NCBI GenBank assembly: GCA_015059245.1
Contig: SVAU01000003.1
Span: 62,001-126,000 of the forward strand
Reading direction: 5' to 3'
Origin: Bacillota bacterium
GTDB taxonomy: Bacteria; Bacillota_I; Bacilli_A; RF39; UBA660
DNA length: 64,000 bases
The position numbers were made by a program, and so were the translations under genes. The notes under the pieces are model-generated. The model was not told where the DNA came from, did not search any database, and worked only from the letters and a program-made list of their open reading frames with translations. This document shows, one piece after another, positions 32,533-41,477 of this stretch. The first letter of the stretch is position 1. Every line of letters begins with the position of its first letter.

Positions 32533-33597
32533 GTATATTAATTCTAGTTTTTTAACATTCTTTTCTAAATTAAATTCATCTGGTTTATTATATCTAGTAT
32601 GTTCATTATTAGTTCTTCTTGTATACTCTATTGCTCTTAACCAGTCATTTTGACTATCTAATGGTAGGAATAATGATTTTTTACTTATGTCTACTTCTTC
32701 TACACATTTATCTGAATATATACATGGTAATCCATTCATTTGTGCTTCGATACCTACTATACCTAGCCCTTCGTAGATACTTGGTAAGCAGAATATATCC
32801 ATAGTATTGTAATAATCTTTTACATTACTTTTAAATCCTGGCATTAGGACTCTATTCTTTATACCTAGTTGTTCTGCTTGAGTTTTTAGTTCTTCTTCTA
32901 ATTCTCCTTGACCTATAATAAGTAAGTAAGCATTAGGATTTATTTTTAAATATTTATTAAATACTTCAATTAGAAATTTTTGATTCTTTTGTGAATGTAG
33001 TCTTCCTACGTTACCAATAACAAATGAATCTTCTGGTATACCTAGTTCTTCTCTTTTTTCTTTCCTCATTTCACTATTATATGCAAATTCTTTAGGATCA
33101 ATAGCATTATCAAATACTTCGAATGGAGCGTTACCAAACATAAATTGTCCAGCAGATTTTGAACAAGCTAGTCTTTGTATTTTTAATCTTTTAGTTACAA
33201 ATTTATTTAAGTGATGTAATACAATTTTTAGTTTACTTACTTCCATACCATTGTTATGAGAATGAACTATAATTTTTGGTACTTTACCTTGTATTGCTGT
33301 TAATACTGGTAGAATATTAGCAAATGAACTTATATTTATATGTATAACATCATAGTTATTTTGTTTGATTATTTCTAGTAGTTGTTTATATGATAAAAAA
33401 GGATTTTTTCTTGGACCTATTACTCTATATACATTTGCACCTAGAGCTTTTACTTCTTCTTCAAATGACATTGTATCTTTGTATGCTATGAAGTCGAATT
33501 GTATTTCTTCTTTATTTATTCCTTTGTAATGGTTGTATAAAAATACTTCTGTTCCACCTGTTTCATAGCTCATACCTATTTGTAATACTTTTATCAT
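32521..33597 (-). CDS. Glycosyltransferase, GT4 type
   Basis: The 358-aa protein is a GT-B fold retaining glycosyltransferase. The N-terminal domain starts VLQIGMSYETGGTEVFLYN and the C-terminal donor-binding domain has VGRLHSQKNQKFLIEVF and the E-x7-E region PSIYEGLGIVGIEAQMNGLPCI. The family transfers sugars from nucleotide donors to polysaccharides or lipids of the cell surface; the acceptor is unknown. I chose the ATG at 33597 because GGGGTGATT precedes it. It stands alone rather than in a capsule cluster. Confidence 0.85.
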   Translation of the reverse strand: MIKVLQIGMSYETGGTEVFLYNHYKGINKEEIQFDFIAYKDTMSFEEEVKALGANVYRVIGPRKNPFLSYKQLLEIIKQNNYDVIHINISSFANILPVLTAIQGKVPKIIVHSHNNGMEVSKLKIVLHHLNKFVTKRLKIQRLACSKSAGQFMFGNAPFEVFDNAIDPKEFAYNSEMRKEKREELGIPEDSFVIGNVGRLHSQKNQKFLIEVFNKYLKINPNAYLLIIGQGELEEELKTQAEQLGIKNRVLMPGFKSNVKDYYNTMDIFCLPSIYEGLGIVGIEAQMNGLPCIYSDKCVEEVDISKKSLFLPLDSQNDWLRAIEYTRRTNNEHTRYNKPDEFNLEKNVKKLELIYKSK

Positions 33598-33612
33598 ATA
33601 ATCACCCCACAT

Positions 33613-33651
33613 AAAAAACACTCATTATTATAGTTGTAATGAGTGTTTTAG
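33613..33651 (-). terminator. Terminator after the XTP/dITP pyrophosphatase gene
   Basis: The stem AAAACACTCATT / AATGAGTGTTTT with an 11-base loop is followed by a T run on the minus strand. It lies between the stop codon of rdgB and the start of the glycosyltransferase gene. Confidence 0.7.
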
Positions 33652-33668
33652 TAAATGTTATTATTTGT

Positions 33669-34235
33669 TTACTTTACATTACTTTGTAATTTTCTTTTTA
33701 AATCAAGTGCTGCAAGGTATCTTGCACTTGTTATGTTCTTTTCTTCGCTAGTTAGCTCAGCAAGTGTTTTTCCTGATTCTAGTTCAAAGATAGGATCAAA
33801 GCCGAAACCATTAGTACCTCTTGGTGATACTATGTTTCCTTTTAGTATACCTTCTCCTACTATTATATTTGTTCCATCATAGTAAACTAAGTTACATATT
33901 ACTTTTGCTTTTTTATTAATTTCATTATTTAATTTGTTTACCATGATACTGTTTCTTTCTTCATCAGATGCTTCTTCACCTGCAAATCTATGTGTTAATA
34001 CACCTGGCCAATCATTTAATGCATCAATACATATACCTGAGTCATCAGCTATTACTGGAATGTTAGTTAATTCAAATATTTCTTTAGCTTTCTTTAATGC
34101 ATTTCCATAGAATGAATCAGTATCTTCTTCTACTTCAATATCTACATTAGCTTCTTTTAAAGATATTATTTCTTCTTCGTTAAAAATACTTTTTATTTCT
34201 TTTATTTTGCCTTTGTTGTTACTTGCAAATATCAT
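33669..34235 (-). CDS. rdgB: XTP/dITP diphosphatase (HAM1 family)
   Basis: This house-cleaning enzyme hydrolyses dITP, XTP and dXTP to monophosphates so they are not built into nucleic acids. The family blocks are clear: FASNNKGKIKEI at the N-terminus, YGNALKKAKE, VIADDSGICIDAL, WPGVLTHRFAG, TNGFGFDPIFE, and a C-terminal ARYLAALDLKRKL. The 188-aa length is normal. Its start follows the stop of the upstream 284-aa gene by one base, so the two are translated from one transcript, with a terminator after it. Confidence 0.92.
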   Translation of the reverse strand: MIFASNNKGKIKEIKSIFNEEEIISLKEANVDIEVEEDTDSFYGNALKKAKEIFELTNIPVIADDSGICIDALNDWPGVLTHRFAGEEASDEERNSIMVNKLNNEINKKAKVICNLVYYDGTNIIVGEGILKGNIVSPRGTNGFGFDPIFELESGKTLAELTSEEKNITSARYLAALDLKRKLQSNVK

Positions 34236-34236
34236 A

Positions 34237-35091
34237 TTAATTATCCTTTCTTAATGTATTTTGTCTTGGTGATAAATATGGTTTTATTAAATAATCATAT
34301 TCATTTAAGAAGTTTATTGCTACGAAATGAATAAACTCTTTTACTACTTCTTCATCAAAGACTTGTAAGTCAGTTTCTTTACTACTATAACTGTCTTCTA
34401 TGAAAGATTTGGTTTTTGAAATTATTTCTCTTATTTTAGAATAATCTACTTCTTCTATTCCAGGATTATTAAAATTATTATTTGAGAATTCTAATAACGT
34501 ATCTGGATTAAATGAAGTACCAAAATGTTCTAATAATATTTTATTTAAAATAGTATAGTCACTATAGATACTTAATGGAGATGTTCCTGTCCAGAATACT
34601 TTATCTAGTACTACTTCATTATTCTTGATAATACGAATAGAATGTGATTCTTTTTCTTTAGTAGCTATAGTACCATCACTTTTTAATGATATAAATGTTT
34701 TAGGGAATAGATATGAAAAGAATAATCTATCTGTATATAGATGGAATAAATATCCTAATACTGATATATCTTTAGTAATAAGATGTTGATATTTGTTAAC
34801 AAATAGTGTTGGTTCAGGAAGTTTTAAGACGTTATCTTCGTTGTCGGGATTTCTAAAATGTGTACTTACTTTTTCTTGTCTATTTTTTCTTTTTAATTCC
34901 ATCTTGTAATCTACTAATTCTTGACCTTCTAAATTACTTGGAATAGACATATCTAATTTTAGAGAATCTACTATTAAATTACCTAGTAAGAATTTATTAA
35001 TGTCTTCATTACTTAAAGATACTCCATACTTAGATTCTACTTCTTTAAGTAGTGTTTCTGCTGATATAGTATGTATTACGAATGATGCCAT
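34237..35091 (-). CDS. Putative zinc-dependent phospholipase C-like hydrolase
   Basis: The 284-aa protein has no membrane helix. Features that recall the zinc-dependent phospholipase C-like family of Bacillota are an early His (FVIHTISAETLL), FLLGNLIVDS, a THF motif (VSTHFRNP) and LGYLFHLYTDRLFF with a conserved His and Asp. These would be the metal ligands. The family call is tentative and the substrate unknown. It has AAGGAGG before its ATG and forms an operon with rdgB. Confidence 0.5.
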   Translation of the reverse strand: MASFVIHTISAETLLKEVESKYGVSLSNEDINKFLLGNLIVDSLKLDMSIPSNLEGQELVDYKMELKRKNRQEKVSTHFRNPDNEDNVLKLPEPTLFVNKYQHLITKDISVLGYLFHLYTDRLFFSYLFPKTFISLKSDGTIATKEKESHSIRIIKNNEVVLDKVFWTGTSPLSIYSDYTILNKILLEHFGTSFNPDTLLEFSNNNFNNPGIEEVDYSKIREIISKTKSFIEDSYSSKETDLQVFDEEVVKEFIHFVAINFLNEYDYLIKPYLSPRQNTLRKDN

Positions 35092-35112
35092 ATATATTCC
35101 TCCTTAAATCAC

Positions 35113-35141
35113 TTGTATTATAACTTATTTTTAATTATAAT
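35113..35141 (+). promoter_or_regulatory. Overlapping divergent promoters between the hydrolase and LysR genes
   Basis: On the plus strand TTGTAT (35113-35118) and TATAAT (35136-35141) are 17 bases apart. On the minus strand a second TATAAT (35117-35122) overlaps the plus-strand -35 box and would serve the hydrolase-rdgB pair. The LysR protein might therefore control both directions, as is common for this family. Confidence 0.6.
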
Positions 35142-35200
35142 AAAAATGATTTTTGTTGATATCAAATATAACTGATAGTTATGTTTATTGGGGTGGTTTT

Positions 35201-36097
35201 ATGAATATCAATTTAGACTTATATAAAGTATTTTATCATGTAGCAAAGAACAAGAATATAACTAAAGCTGCTAATGAATTAAATATTACACAACCAGGTA
35301 TTAGTAAAGCTATTAAGAATTTAGAAGAACAATTAGGTTGCTCATTATTTATACGTACTAAATCTGGGGTAATACTTACTGATGAAGGTAAAGTATTCTT
35401 TGATCAAATTAAGCAGGCTATAGAGATAATAGATAATGCTGAAGATAAATTAAAAGAAATGATTGATTTAGATTTTGGTTCTTTAAATATAGGTGTTAGT
35501 AATACTATAGTAAAAAAATATTTAATGCCATATATTAAAGAATTTCATGATAAGTATCCTAATATTAAGATAACTATATATACTAATCCTACTTTTCATT
35601 TAATACAAAGGATGAGAAATGGACTTATAGATTTTATTATACTTAATATGCCTTATGATGTTCCTGGTGATATGGATACATATAAATTAATGGATGTACA
35701 TGATTGTTTTATTAGTACTGATAAATATGATGAATTAAAGAATAAAGTTATACCTTTAAGAGATTTAAATAAGTATCCTTTAATACTTGTTTCTAAGGGA
35801 TCTAATACTAGATATTCTTTAGATAACTTTACTAATTCTTTAGGATTTAGTTTTAATCCAGAGATGGATTTATCTAGTACTTCTTTAGTAGTTGATTTTA
35901 CTAAGATGGGATTTGGTGTAGGTATTGCTACTAAGGAATATTTAGATGATGAATTAAGTGATGGTACTTTATTTGAAGTAAAGACTAATCCAGAGTTACC
36001 TACTAGATATATTGGCGTTATGCATTTGAAGAATAAGATTCTTAGTAGATGTAGTCAAGAGTTTTTAGATATGTTAAATGAAAAAAAGGAAAAATAA
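35201..36097 (+). CDS. LysR-family transcriptional regulator
   Basis: The product has an N-terminal winged helix-turn-helix (about residues 1-60: DLYKVFYHVAKNKNITKAANELNITQPGISKAIKNLEEQLG) and a substrate-binding domain (about 85-298). I chose the ATG at 35201 with GGGGTGG upstream; an in-frame codon at 35153 lies upstream of that site. Its effector is unknown. It is divergent from the hydrolase-rdgB pair and may regulate it and itself. A second LysR gene lies at 45.6-46.5 kb with a similar N-terminus. Confidence 0.9.
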   Translation: MNINLDLYKVFYHVAKNKNITKAANELNITQPGISKAIKNLEEQLGCSLFIRTKSGVILTDEGKVFFDQIKQAIEIIDNAEDKLKEMIDLDFGSLNIGVSNTIVKKYLMPYIKEFHDKYPNIKITIYTNPTFHLIQRMRNGLIDFIILNMPYDVPGDMDTYKLMDVHDCFISTDKYDELKNKVIPLRDLNKYPLILVSKGSNTRYSLDNFTNSLGFSFNPEMDLSSTSLVVDFTKMGFGVGIATKEYLDDELSDGTLFEVKTNPELPTRYIGVMHLKNKILSRCSQEFLDMLNEKKEK

Positions 36098-36110
36098 TTT
36101 TCCTTTTTTT
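36081..36110. terminator. Bidirectional terminator between lysR and serS
   Basis: The stem AAAAAGGAAAA / TTTTCCTTTTT with an ATAA loop lies between convergent genes and has A and T flanks on both sides. Confidence 0.78.
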
Positions 36111-36111
36111 A

Positions 36112-37401
36112 TTATTTATTTACTGGAGTAAGTACTTCTTTACCGCCCATGTATGGTTGTAATACTTTAGGTACTTTAACAGTTCCATCTTCTTGGTAAT
36201 TATTTTCTAGTAATGCAATTAGTCCTCTAGGAGTTGCTACTACTGTATTATTTAATGTATGTAAGTAGTATGTTCCTTTTTCTCCTTTTGTTCTAATACC
36301 TAGTCTTCTTGCTTGAGCTTCACCTAAGTTAGAGCAACTTGCTACTTCGAAGTATTTTTGTTGTCTTGGACTCCATGCTTCAATATCACAAGATTTAACT
36401 TTAAGGTCTGCTAAGTCTCCACTACAGCATTCTAATTGACGTACTGGAATATCCCATTGTCTAAATAAATCTACTGTTAATTTCCACATCTTGTTGTACC
36501 AATCCATTGATTCTTCTGGTTCACAGATTACGATCATTTCTTGTTTTTCGAATTGATGAACTCTATATAGTCCTCTTTCTTCTAGACCATGAGATCCACC
36601 TTCTTTACGGAAGCAAGGACTGTAAGATGTCATGTTAACTGGTAGTGCTTCTTTCTTTAATATTTGATCTTTAAATTTACCAATCATTGAGTGTTCACTT
36701 GTACCAATTAGGTATAGATCTTCACCTTCTATTTTGTACATCATAGCTTCCATTTCTGGGAATGACATAACTCCTGTTACTACATCGCTATGAATCATGA
36801 ATGGTGGAATTGCATAAGTAAATCCATGATCAATCATGTAATCTCTTGCATAAGCAATCATTGCTTCATGAAGTCTTGCAATATCTCCCATTAGGAAATA
36901 GAATCCTTCACCACTTGTACGACCAGCAGCTTCTTTATCTAATCCATTAAATGATGCTGCTATATCTGCATGGTATGGAATTTCATATTCAGGAACTATT
37001 GGTTCTCCGAATTTTTCTACTTCTACGTTTTCTGTATCATCTTTACCAATAGGTACTGATGGATCCATGATATTTGGAATTACTAACATACGATCTTTTA
37101 TTTCTTTAGTTAGTTCTTCTTGTGTTTTTTCTAGTTCAGCTATTTCTTCTGCCATTTTAGCAATATCTGCTTTGATAGCATTAGCTTCATCGATTTTTTT
37201 ATCTTTCATTAATTTACCGATTTCGCCGCTCATTTTATTTTTTTCTGCTTTTAAGTTATCTGCTTTTGTTTGAGCATCTCTAACTTTAATATCCATTTCA
37301 AATACTTCATCTACTAATGGAAGTTTTTCGTCTTGGAATTTCTTTTTGATGTTTTCTTTTACTACATCTCTGTTTTCTCTTATTAATTTAATATCTATCA
37401 T
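36112..37401 (-). CDS. serS: Seryl-tRNA synthetase
   Basis: The 429-aa class II synthetase charges tRNA-Ser. An N-terminal antiparallel coiled coil (about residues 30-105) binds the long variable arm. The catalytic core has motif 2 in FRKEGGSHGLEERGLYRVHQFEKQE and motif 3 in LNNTVVATPRGLIALLENN. Length is normal. Its ATG overlaps the stop codon of the NUDIX gene (ATGA), and both are behind a T-box with a serine specifier. Confidence 0.96.
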   Translation of the reverse strand: MIDIKLIRENRDVVKENIKKKFQDEKLPLVDEVFEMDIKVRDAQTKADNLKAEKNKMSGEIGKLMKDKKIDEANAIKADIAKMAEEIAELEKTQEELTKEIKDRMLVIPNIMDPSVPIGKDDTENVEVEKFGEPIVPEYEIPYHADIAASFNGLDKEAAGRTSGEGFYFLMGDIARLHEAMIAYARDYMIDHGFTYAIPPFMIHSDVVTGVMSFPEMEAMMYKIEGEDLYLIGTSEHSMIGKFKDQILKKEALPVNMTSYSPCFRKEGGSHGLEERGLYRVHQFEKQEMIVICEPEESMDWYNKMWKLTVDLFRQWDIPVRQLECCSGDLADLKVKSCDIEAWSPRQQKYFEVASCSNLGEAQARRLGIRTKGEKGTYYLHTLNNTVVATPRGLIALLENNYQEDGTVKVPKVLQPYMGGKEVLTPVNK

Positions 37402-37826
37402 TTTATATTTCCTCTTTTCTTATATTCTTCTATCATATTTTTTGATGGTGTATATAGATTATTTGGTAAATCGTTTAAGTTAAACCATTTCCACTCATTT
37501 ATTTTTTCTGGTTCCATTACTTTTAATTCTCCCTCATACGAGGAGGAGATTACTCCAATTGTTACGAAGTGTCTATCAGTTTGGAATTCATCTGTTGCTG
37601 TGAATACTTGGACATCTTTTAACAGTAAGTTCGTTTCTTCTTTTGTTTCGCGAATTGCTGTTTCTAGTACTGTTTCATTATATTCTTGTTTGCCTCCTGG
37701 ACATGTCCATGAGTCTGGTTCATATATACCACCAGTATCTTTTTGTTTTGGTACTCTATGACCTAATAATATTTTATTATCGTTTAGTACTAGGACTCCT
37801 ATCCCTGTTTTAATTATCTTATCCAT
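37398..37826 (-). CDS. NUDIX hydrolase
   Basis: The 142-aa protein has a NUDIX box GGKQEYNETVLETAIRETKEE (start residue near 44), matching G-x5-E-x7-RE-x2-EE. Family members cleave nucleoside diphosphates linked to another moiety. The surrounding residues (WTCPGGKQE) resemble ADP-ribose or oxidised-nucleotide pyrophosphatases, but the substrate cannot be told. It is the first gene of the T-box(Ser)-serS operon, overlaps serS by four bases, and so should be induced when charged tRNA-Ser falls. Confidence 0.88.
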   Translation of the reverse strand: MDKIIKTGIGVLVLNDNKILLGHRVPKQKDTGGIYEPDSWTCPGGKQEYNETVLETAIRETKEETNLLLKDVQVFTATDEFQTDRHFVTIGVISSSYEGELKVMEPEKINEWKWFNLNDLPNNLYTPSKNMIEEYKKRGNIK

Positions 37827-37847
37827 ATTACACCTCTCTTTCTAAAA

Positions 37848-38049
37848 AATAAAAGAGAATGGTACCAAAGGAGTGCTTGCGCACGGTACCATCCTCTTAA
37901 TTTACTTAATTTAGATAACGGTTATTACAACCGGCAGTGATTAGCTGCTCTAGAAAGTAGATTCATTTATTTATCCAGTTCCATTTTCATCAACCATGGA
38001 CTTTCTACGCTTTTTAAATAAACTACTGGTCTTTCTTTAACGATTTATG
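37848..38049 (-). promoter_or_regulatory. T-box riboswitch, serine type
   Basis: On the minus strand the leader has the T-box core GAGGATGGTACCGTGCG, overlapping a terminator stem (37852-37899, GGTACC arms, followed by a T-rich run). In stem I, GAATCTACTTTC presents TCT, a serine codon, in the same setting (codon followed by ACTT) as ATC in the isoleucine T-box of this window. It controls NUDIX-serS. Confidence 0.9.
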
Positions 38050-38055
38050 AACATT

Positions 38056-38084
38056 ATTTTAAACTCTTTTTTATTTATTGTCAA
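38056..38084 (-). promoter_or_regulatory. Promoter of the T-box NUDIX-serS operon
   Basis: On the minus strand TTGACA (38079-38084) and TAAAAT (38056-38061) are 17 bases apart. The -35 box almost touches the stop codon of the upstream 458-aa gene. Confidence 0.82.
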
Positions 38085-38088
38085 ATAG

Positions 38089-39465
38089 TTACATATTCAT
38101 TTTACTTATTGCGTATATAGCTAGTAATACTATAACTATAGTTGCACATAGTATAAATGCTACTATTGCTGTAAGTATTGTACTTCCTTTAGATGGTTCT
38201 TCGTATTCATCAGATACATAGTTTTCCATAAATGGAGCAATACGTTCATTATATAAAGCATCATTAGTTTTATTTATTTCTTCATCATCTTCTGTATCAT
38301 GTGTAGATATTTTCTTTAATGCTACGCATTCTTCAATCATTACAATATTATCTGTAATTACTTTATAATACTTATTATATTCATCATAGTTTAAATGTTC
38401 TTTTATTATTTGACTTATTATAGGTAATAATGATTTTTTGTTATTAGCTATTAAAGTTAATAATTGTTTAATATCTTTATAATAATTTTGAATTAGAGTA
38501 TTTAGTAATTCTCTTTTATTTACTATGAAGAAGTTACAAATTGTTTCTTCACTGTTTAGTGTTTCTAATTCAGTAGTATATTTATTATATGATGGAGATA
38601 ATCTATATGTATATTTTTTAGATTCTTTATTTACTATGATACCAAAGTTACTTAGATTATTATTTAAACTATTAGTTAATAGTTCGAATACTTTCATATT
38701 AAAGTATGATTTTTTTAATTCATTTAAGTTCTTAGTAGTGATATCTGGTAATGCTTTAAATAAATCTATAACATATTCAATATTATCTTTATAATCTTTT
38801 TTATTTTTTATTTGCTTTAAACCAAATCTTACTTGTTTATCATGATAATCTTTTAATTTTTGAGTAAGTGTAAATGATGGAGATTCTTCTTCTATGAAAC
38901 GTAGTGCTTCTTCAAGAGTTAAGAATCTTTCATTTTCTTCTTCGAAGTTAATATTTATAACTCCTTTAGGTTCCATATTTTTATCAAATACTCTATATGT
39001 TTTAGCATAGTCAATATTTAATAAATAAGCTATATCACTCATGATAAGTTCGTAGTCGTTACTTACACTGTTTTCTTTTTGTGTACCTTTATTTACTTTA
39101 TTAATACTTACTACATTTAAATATGGATTTAATTCTTTTAATACTTTTACATTAGCTTGTTCTAATACTTTAATACCTTGATCATATGATAATAGATAAC
39201 AGTTATTGCCTCTTTTTAATTTATCTATACTAGATATATAGTATTCTTTTAGAGATGCTAAATAATTATTATGATTTACTTTTCTTACTTGATTAGAAAA
39301 TTTATTATCTATTAAAGTATATATTTCTCCTATTGTTTTGTCAGTCTTAGATAGGTTTTCTGCTAGATTGTTTATTTTTTCTTCAGAATATACTTCACCT
39401 AGTTCTTCTAATTCAGTAATTCTCTTTTTAATATGTTTAATTATTGTACTTTTCTTTTCATCCAT
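38089..39465 (-). CDS. Uncharacterised tail-anchored protein
   Basis: I do not recognise this 458-aa protein. It is mostly helical and Lys/Asn/Glu-rich, with no signal peptide, and has one membrane helix at the very C-terminus (about residues 432-453), so the bulk should be in the cytoplasm. A region near residues 100-190 (LSYDQGIKVLEQANV, YDELIMSDIAYLL, YRVFDKNMEPKG) recalls HipA/kinase-like protein-recognition folds, but no catalytic motif is clear. AGAGGTAAT precedes the ATG. It is transcribed in the same direction as the signal peptidase gene. Confidence 0.55.
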   Translation of the reverse strand: MDEKKSTIIKHIKKRITELEELGEVYSEEKINNLAENLSKTDKTIGEIYTLIDNKFSNQVRKVNHNNYLASLKEYYISSIDKLKRGNNCYLLSYDQGIKVLEQANVKVLKELNPYLNVVSINKVNKGTQKENSVSNDYELIMSDIAYLLNIDYAKTYRVFDKNMEPKGVININFEEENERFLTLEEALRFIEEESPSFTLTQKLKDYHDKQVRFGLKQIKNKKDYKDNIEYVIDLFKALPDITTKNLNELKKSYFNMKVFELLTNSLNNNLSNFGIIVNKESKKYTYRLSPSYNKYTTELETLNSEETICNFFIVNKRELLNTLIQNYYKDIKQLLTLIANNKKSLLPIISQIIKEHLNYDEYNKYYKVITDNIVMIEECVALKKISTHDTEDDEEINKTNDALYNERIAPFMENYVSDEYEEPSKGSTILTAIVAFILCATIVIVLLAIYAISKMNM

Positions 39466-39515
39466 ATTTATTACCTCTATTCTTTATATATTATAACATA
39501 AAATAATAGTATTTT

Positions 39516-40037
39516 TTATAATACATATTTAACTTTGCATATTATCTTATCTACTCTTATATCTCCTATATTGTAGTGTCTACTATCTAGGGAATTTCCT
39601 CTATTGTCTCCTAAGACAAAGTAACTATGTGGTTCTACTGTATGAGGCATAGGTATTTCTGTTTCTCCGAATACAGTACTACTTAAATACTCTTCTTTTA
39701 ATAGATTACCATTTACTGTTACTTCACCTTTTTTATTTATATTTACTACATCACCTTCAGTAGCTATTACTCTTTTTATCTTAGTTTCACCACGTGAATC
39801 AAATGCTATAATATCTCCTTTATTTATTTCTTTTGATTTAATACATACTACAATTGAATCATCATTTATTGTAGGTTGCATACTGTGTCCATGAGTATTG
39901 AATACTTTTATATAAGTAAAACCTACTAAGAATAATACTATAGATATGGGTACTACAAATAATAGAAAAATTATGGGGTGAGCTTTTCTTTTAGGTTTAT
40001 AATTATTATCATTTACTTGTGTAGGAATATTATACAT
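39516..40037 (-). CDS. lepB: Signal peptidase I
   Basis: The enzyme removes signal peptides from exported proteins. One N-terminal membrane helix (about residues 20-42) is followed by the catalytic serine motif GHSMQPTI, the catalytic lysine block KIKRVIATEGD, and the conserved GDNRGNSLDSR box. I chose the ATG at 40037 because the upstream in-frame TTG overlaps the -10 box TATAAT (40059-40064); GAAGATGAT serves as ribosome site. The 173-aa length fits single-helix Gram-positive SipS-type enzymes. Confidence 0.93.
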   Translation of the reverse strand: MYNIPTQVNDNNYKPKRKAHPIIFLLFVVPISIVLFLVGFTYIKVFNTHGHSMQPTINDDSIVVCIKSKEINKGDIIAFDSRGETKIKRVIATEGDVVNINKKGEVTVNGNLLKEEYLSSTVFGETEIPMPHTVEPHSYFVLGDNRGNSLDSRHYNIGDIRVDKIICKVKYVL

Positions 40038-40058
40038 TTTATCATCTTCTTTTATATT

Positions 40059-40064
40059 ATTATA
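40059..40064 (-). promoter_or_regulatory. -10 box of the signal peptidase gene
   Basis: TATAAT on the minus strand lies 22 bases before the ATG at 40037, giving a short leader. The -35 region falls in an AT-only terminator hairpin and is not recognisable. Confidence 0.5.
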
Positions 40065-40071
40065 CAAGAAA

Positions 40072-40099
40072 AAAATATACTATAAAAGTATATTTTTAA
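40072..40099 (-). terminator. Terminator after the CotF-like gene
   Basis: The AT-rich stem AAAATATACT / AGTATATTTT with a 5-base loop overlaps the stop codon and is followed by TTTTTCTTG on the minus strand. Confidence 0.65.
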
Positions 40100-40410
40100 T
40101 TTGATAGTTCATCTAATTTTTTTTGTAATTCTTTTTCTTTTTGATTTATTTTAGTTTTTTCTGCTTCTTCTAAAACATACCAACCATTGTTCCATGCTAG
40201 TTCATATGTTTCTCTTTGAAGTTGTTCTATTGTATCAAAGAATTTTAGAATATCTTTTTTTAAGTTTTCATTACTTGCTTCTGTTAAAGCTGTAGTAGTA
40301 TTTACTAAAATAGTTTTTTCATTGTATAAGATATCATTTAAGTAATCTCTATCATTTAGATCAAGAGATGAGGATACTTTAATTTCATCACAACATACTT
40401 TACTAGACAT
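40096..40410 (-). CDS. CotF-like ferritin-fold protein
   Basis: The 104-aa helical protein has the spore coat CotF-family pattern: DLNDRDYLNDILYNEKTIL, TTALTEASNENLKKDI, and NNGWYVLEEAEKTKI. The family has a four-helix ferritin-like bundle and occurs in spore coats but also in non-sporulating Bacilli. No other sporulation gene is visible in this window, so a coat role is not supported here. The ATG overlaps the stop codon of the preceding 68-aa gene (TAATG), so the two are co-translated. Confidence 0.7.
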   Translation of the reverse strand: MSSKVCCDEIKVSSSLDLNDRDYLNDILYNEKTILVNTTTALTEASNENLKKDILKFFDTIEQLQRETYELAWNNGWYVLEEAEKTKINQKEKELQKKLDELSN

Positions 40411-40616
40411 TAATTATCAGCTCCTAACATAGTTACTATTTTTTCTAATATTTTTTCATGTTTTTTTGCTACTTCTATTAAATGATTACTAATTGTTTCA
40501 TCACATACTAAGTCACTATAATAATAAGCTTTTTTACATAAGACAAAATGCCAATTAAACATATCTTCTAAATAAGATAAATCTTTAGTAGATATAATAT
40601 TTGGGATTTTTTTCAT
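40410..40616 (-). CDS. Small helical protein paired with the CotF-like protein
   Basis: This 68-aa protein looks like a two-helix half of a ferritin-like bundle (SYLEDMFNWHFVLCKKAYYY, then ISNHLIEVAKKHEKILEKIV). Small partners of this kind often precede CotF-like genes in Bacillota. AAAGGAATGAT precedes the ATG, and the gene overlaps the next by one base. Function unknown. Confidence 0.6.
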   Translation of the reverse strand: MKKIPNIISTKDLSYLEDMFNWHFVLCKKAYYYSDLVCDETISNHLIEVAKKHEKILEKIVTMLGADN

Positions 40617-40714
40617 ATTATCATTCCTTTCTAATATTAGTATTTACTAGATTATATTTTTTATACTTGTATGTAATTTAGTTTAAATATAAAATATAAT
40701 TATAGGGTGATGTT

Positions 40715-41476
40715 ATGAATTATGATATAGATAAGTTAAAAGAAGAATTTAGAAATAAGTGTGGTTATGAACCTAGTCAAAAAGAATTATTTAATTATAT
40801 GAAAGATAAAATGGCATTGGAAAATCCTGGTAAAAAGCAACAAAAGATGGGATTTCAAGGTTGGTTAGTTATTATATGGTTCTTATGTTCTTTTGCTGCT
40901 TTGTTTTATTTAAGTGGATTTGAAAGAACTATAGAATTAATGCTTATATTTGGACATTATTTTTTGGTGTTTGGTATTATGATTGTTTTATCTAATAAAG
41001 GTGTAAAGAATTTAGCTTGGTTGTTTATTGCCGGACTTATATTTATAGGAGTTGTTGTATTCTATCCGGAATTAATTACTATAAAAATAAATGAAGATAA
41101 ATTAATGTTTATTGTTATGGGGGGTATATTTGCTGGAGCTGGAATACTTGTTTATTCTTTAACTACTGGTTCTTTAGGAGATAGAGAAGAATACCAAAGT
41201 GTACAAGCTATAGTTAGTGGTTATGTTAAAGGTAGAAAAAGAATGGTTGCTTGTACATATGAATATGAATTTAACGGTATGAAATATAATAATTGTGATA
41301 ACTATTATACGAATGTTAGTGTGCCTGAGTTAGGAAGTATTGTTCATTTAAGAGTTAATCCTGAAGATCCAAATATATTCGTAGTAAAAAGAAAGAAAAC
41401 TATTGGAGATTTTTTATTCTCTGCAATCTTTGTTGTAGTTGGATTAATAATGATTATTGCTGGTTTATTTGTATAA
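40715..41476 (+). CDS. DUF3592-like membrane protein
   Basis: The 253-aa protein begins with a soluble helical stretch (DKLKEEFRNKCGYEPSQKEL), then has about four membrane helices (near 48-66, 70-88, 95-113, 125-145), a beta region like DUF3592 (VSGYVKGRKRMVACTYEYEFNG, LGSIVHLRVNPEDPNIF) and one last helix (about 232-252). The GGTGAT ribosome site precedes the ATG. Function unknown; it is the second DUF3592-like protein in the window (see 27516-28280), but with another domain layout. Confidence 0.6.
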   Translation: MNYDIDKLKEEFRNKCGYEPSQKELFNYMKDKMALENPGKKQQKMGFQGWLVIIWFLCSFAALFYLSGFERTIELMLIFGHYFLVFGIMIVLSNKGVKNLAWLFIAGLIFIGVVVFYPELITIKINEDKLMFIVMGGIFAGAGILVYSLTTGSLGDREEYQSVQAIVSGYVKGRKRMVACTYEYEFNGMKYNNCDNYYTNVSVPELGSIVHLRVNPEDPNIFVVKRKKTIGDFLFSAIFVVVGLIMIIAGLFV

Positions 41477-41477
41477 T

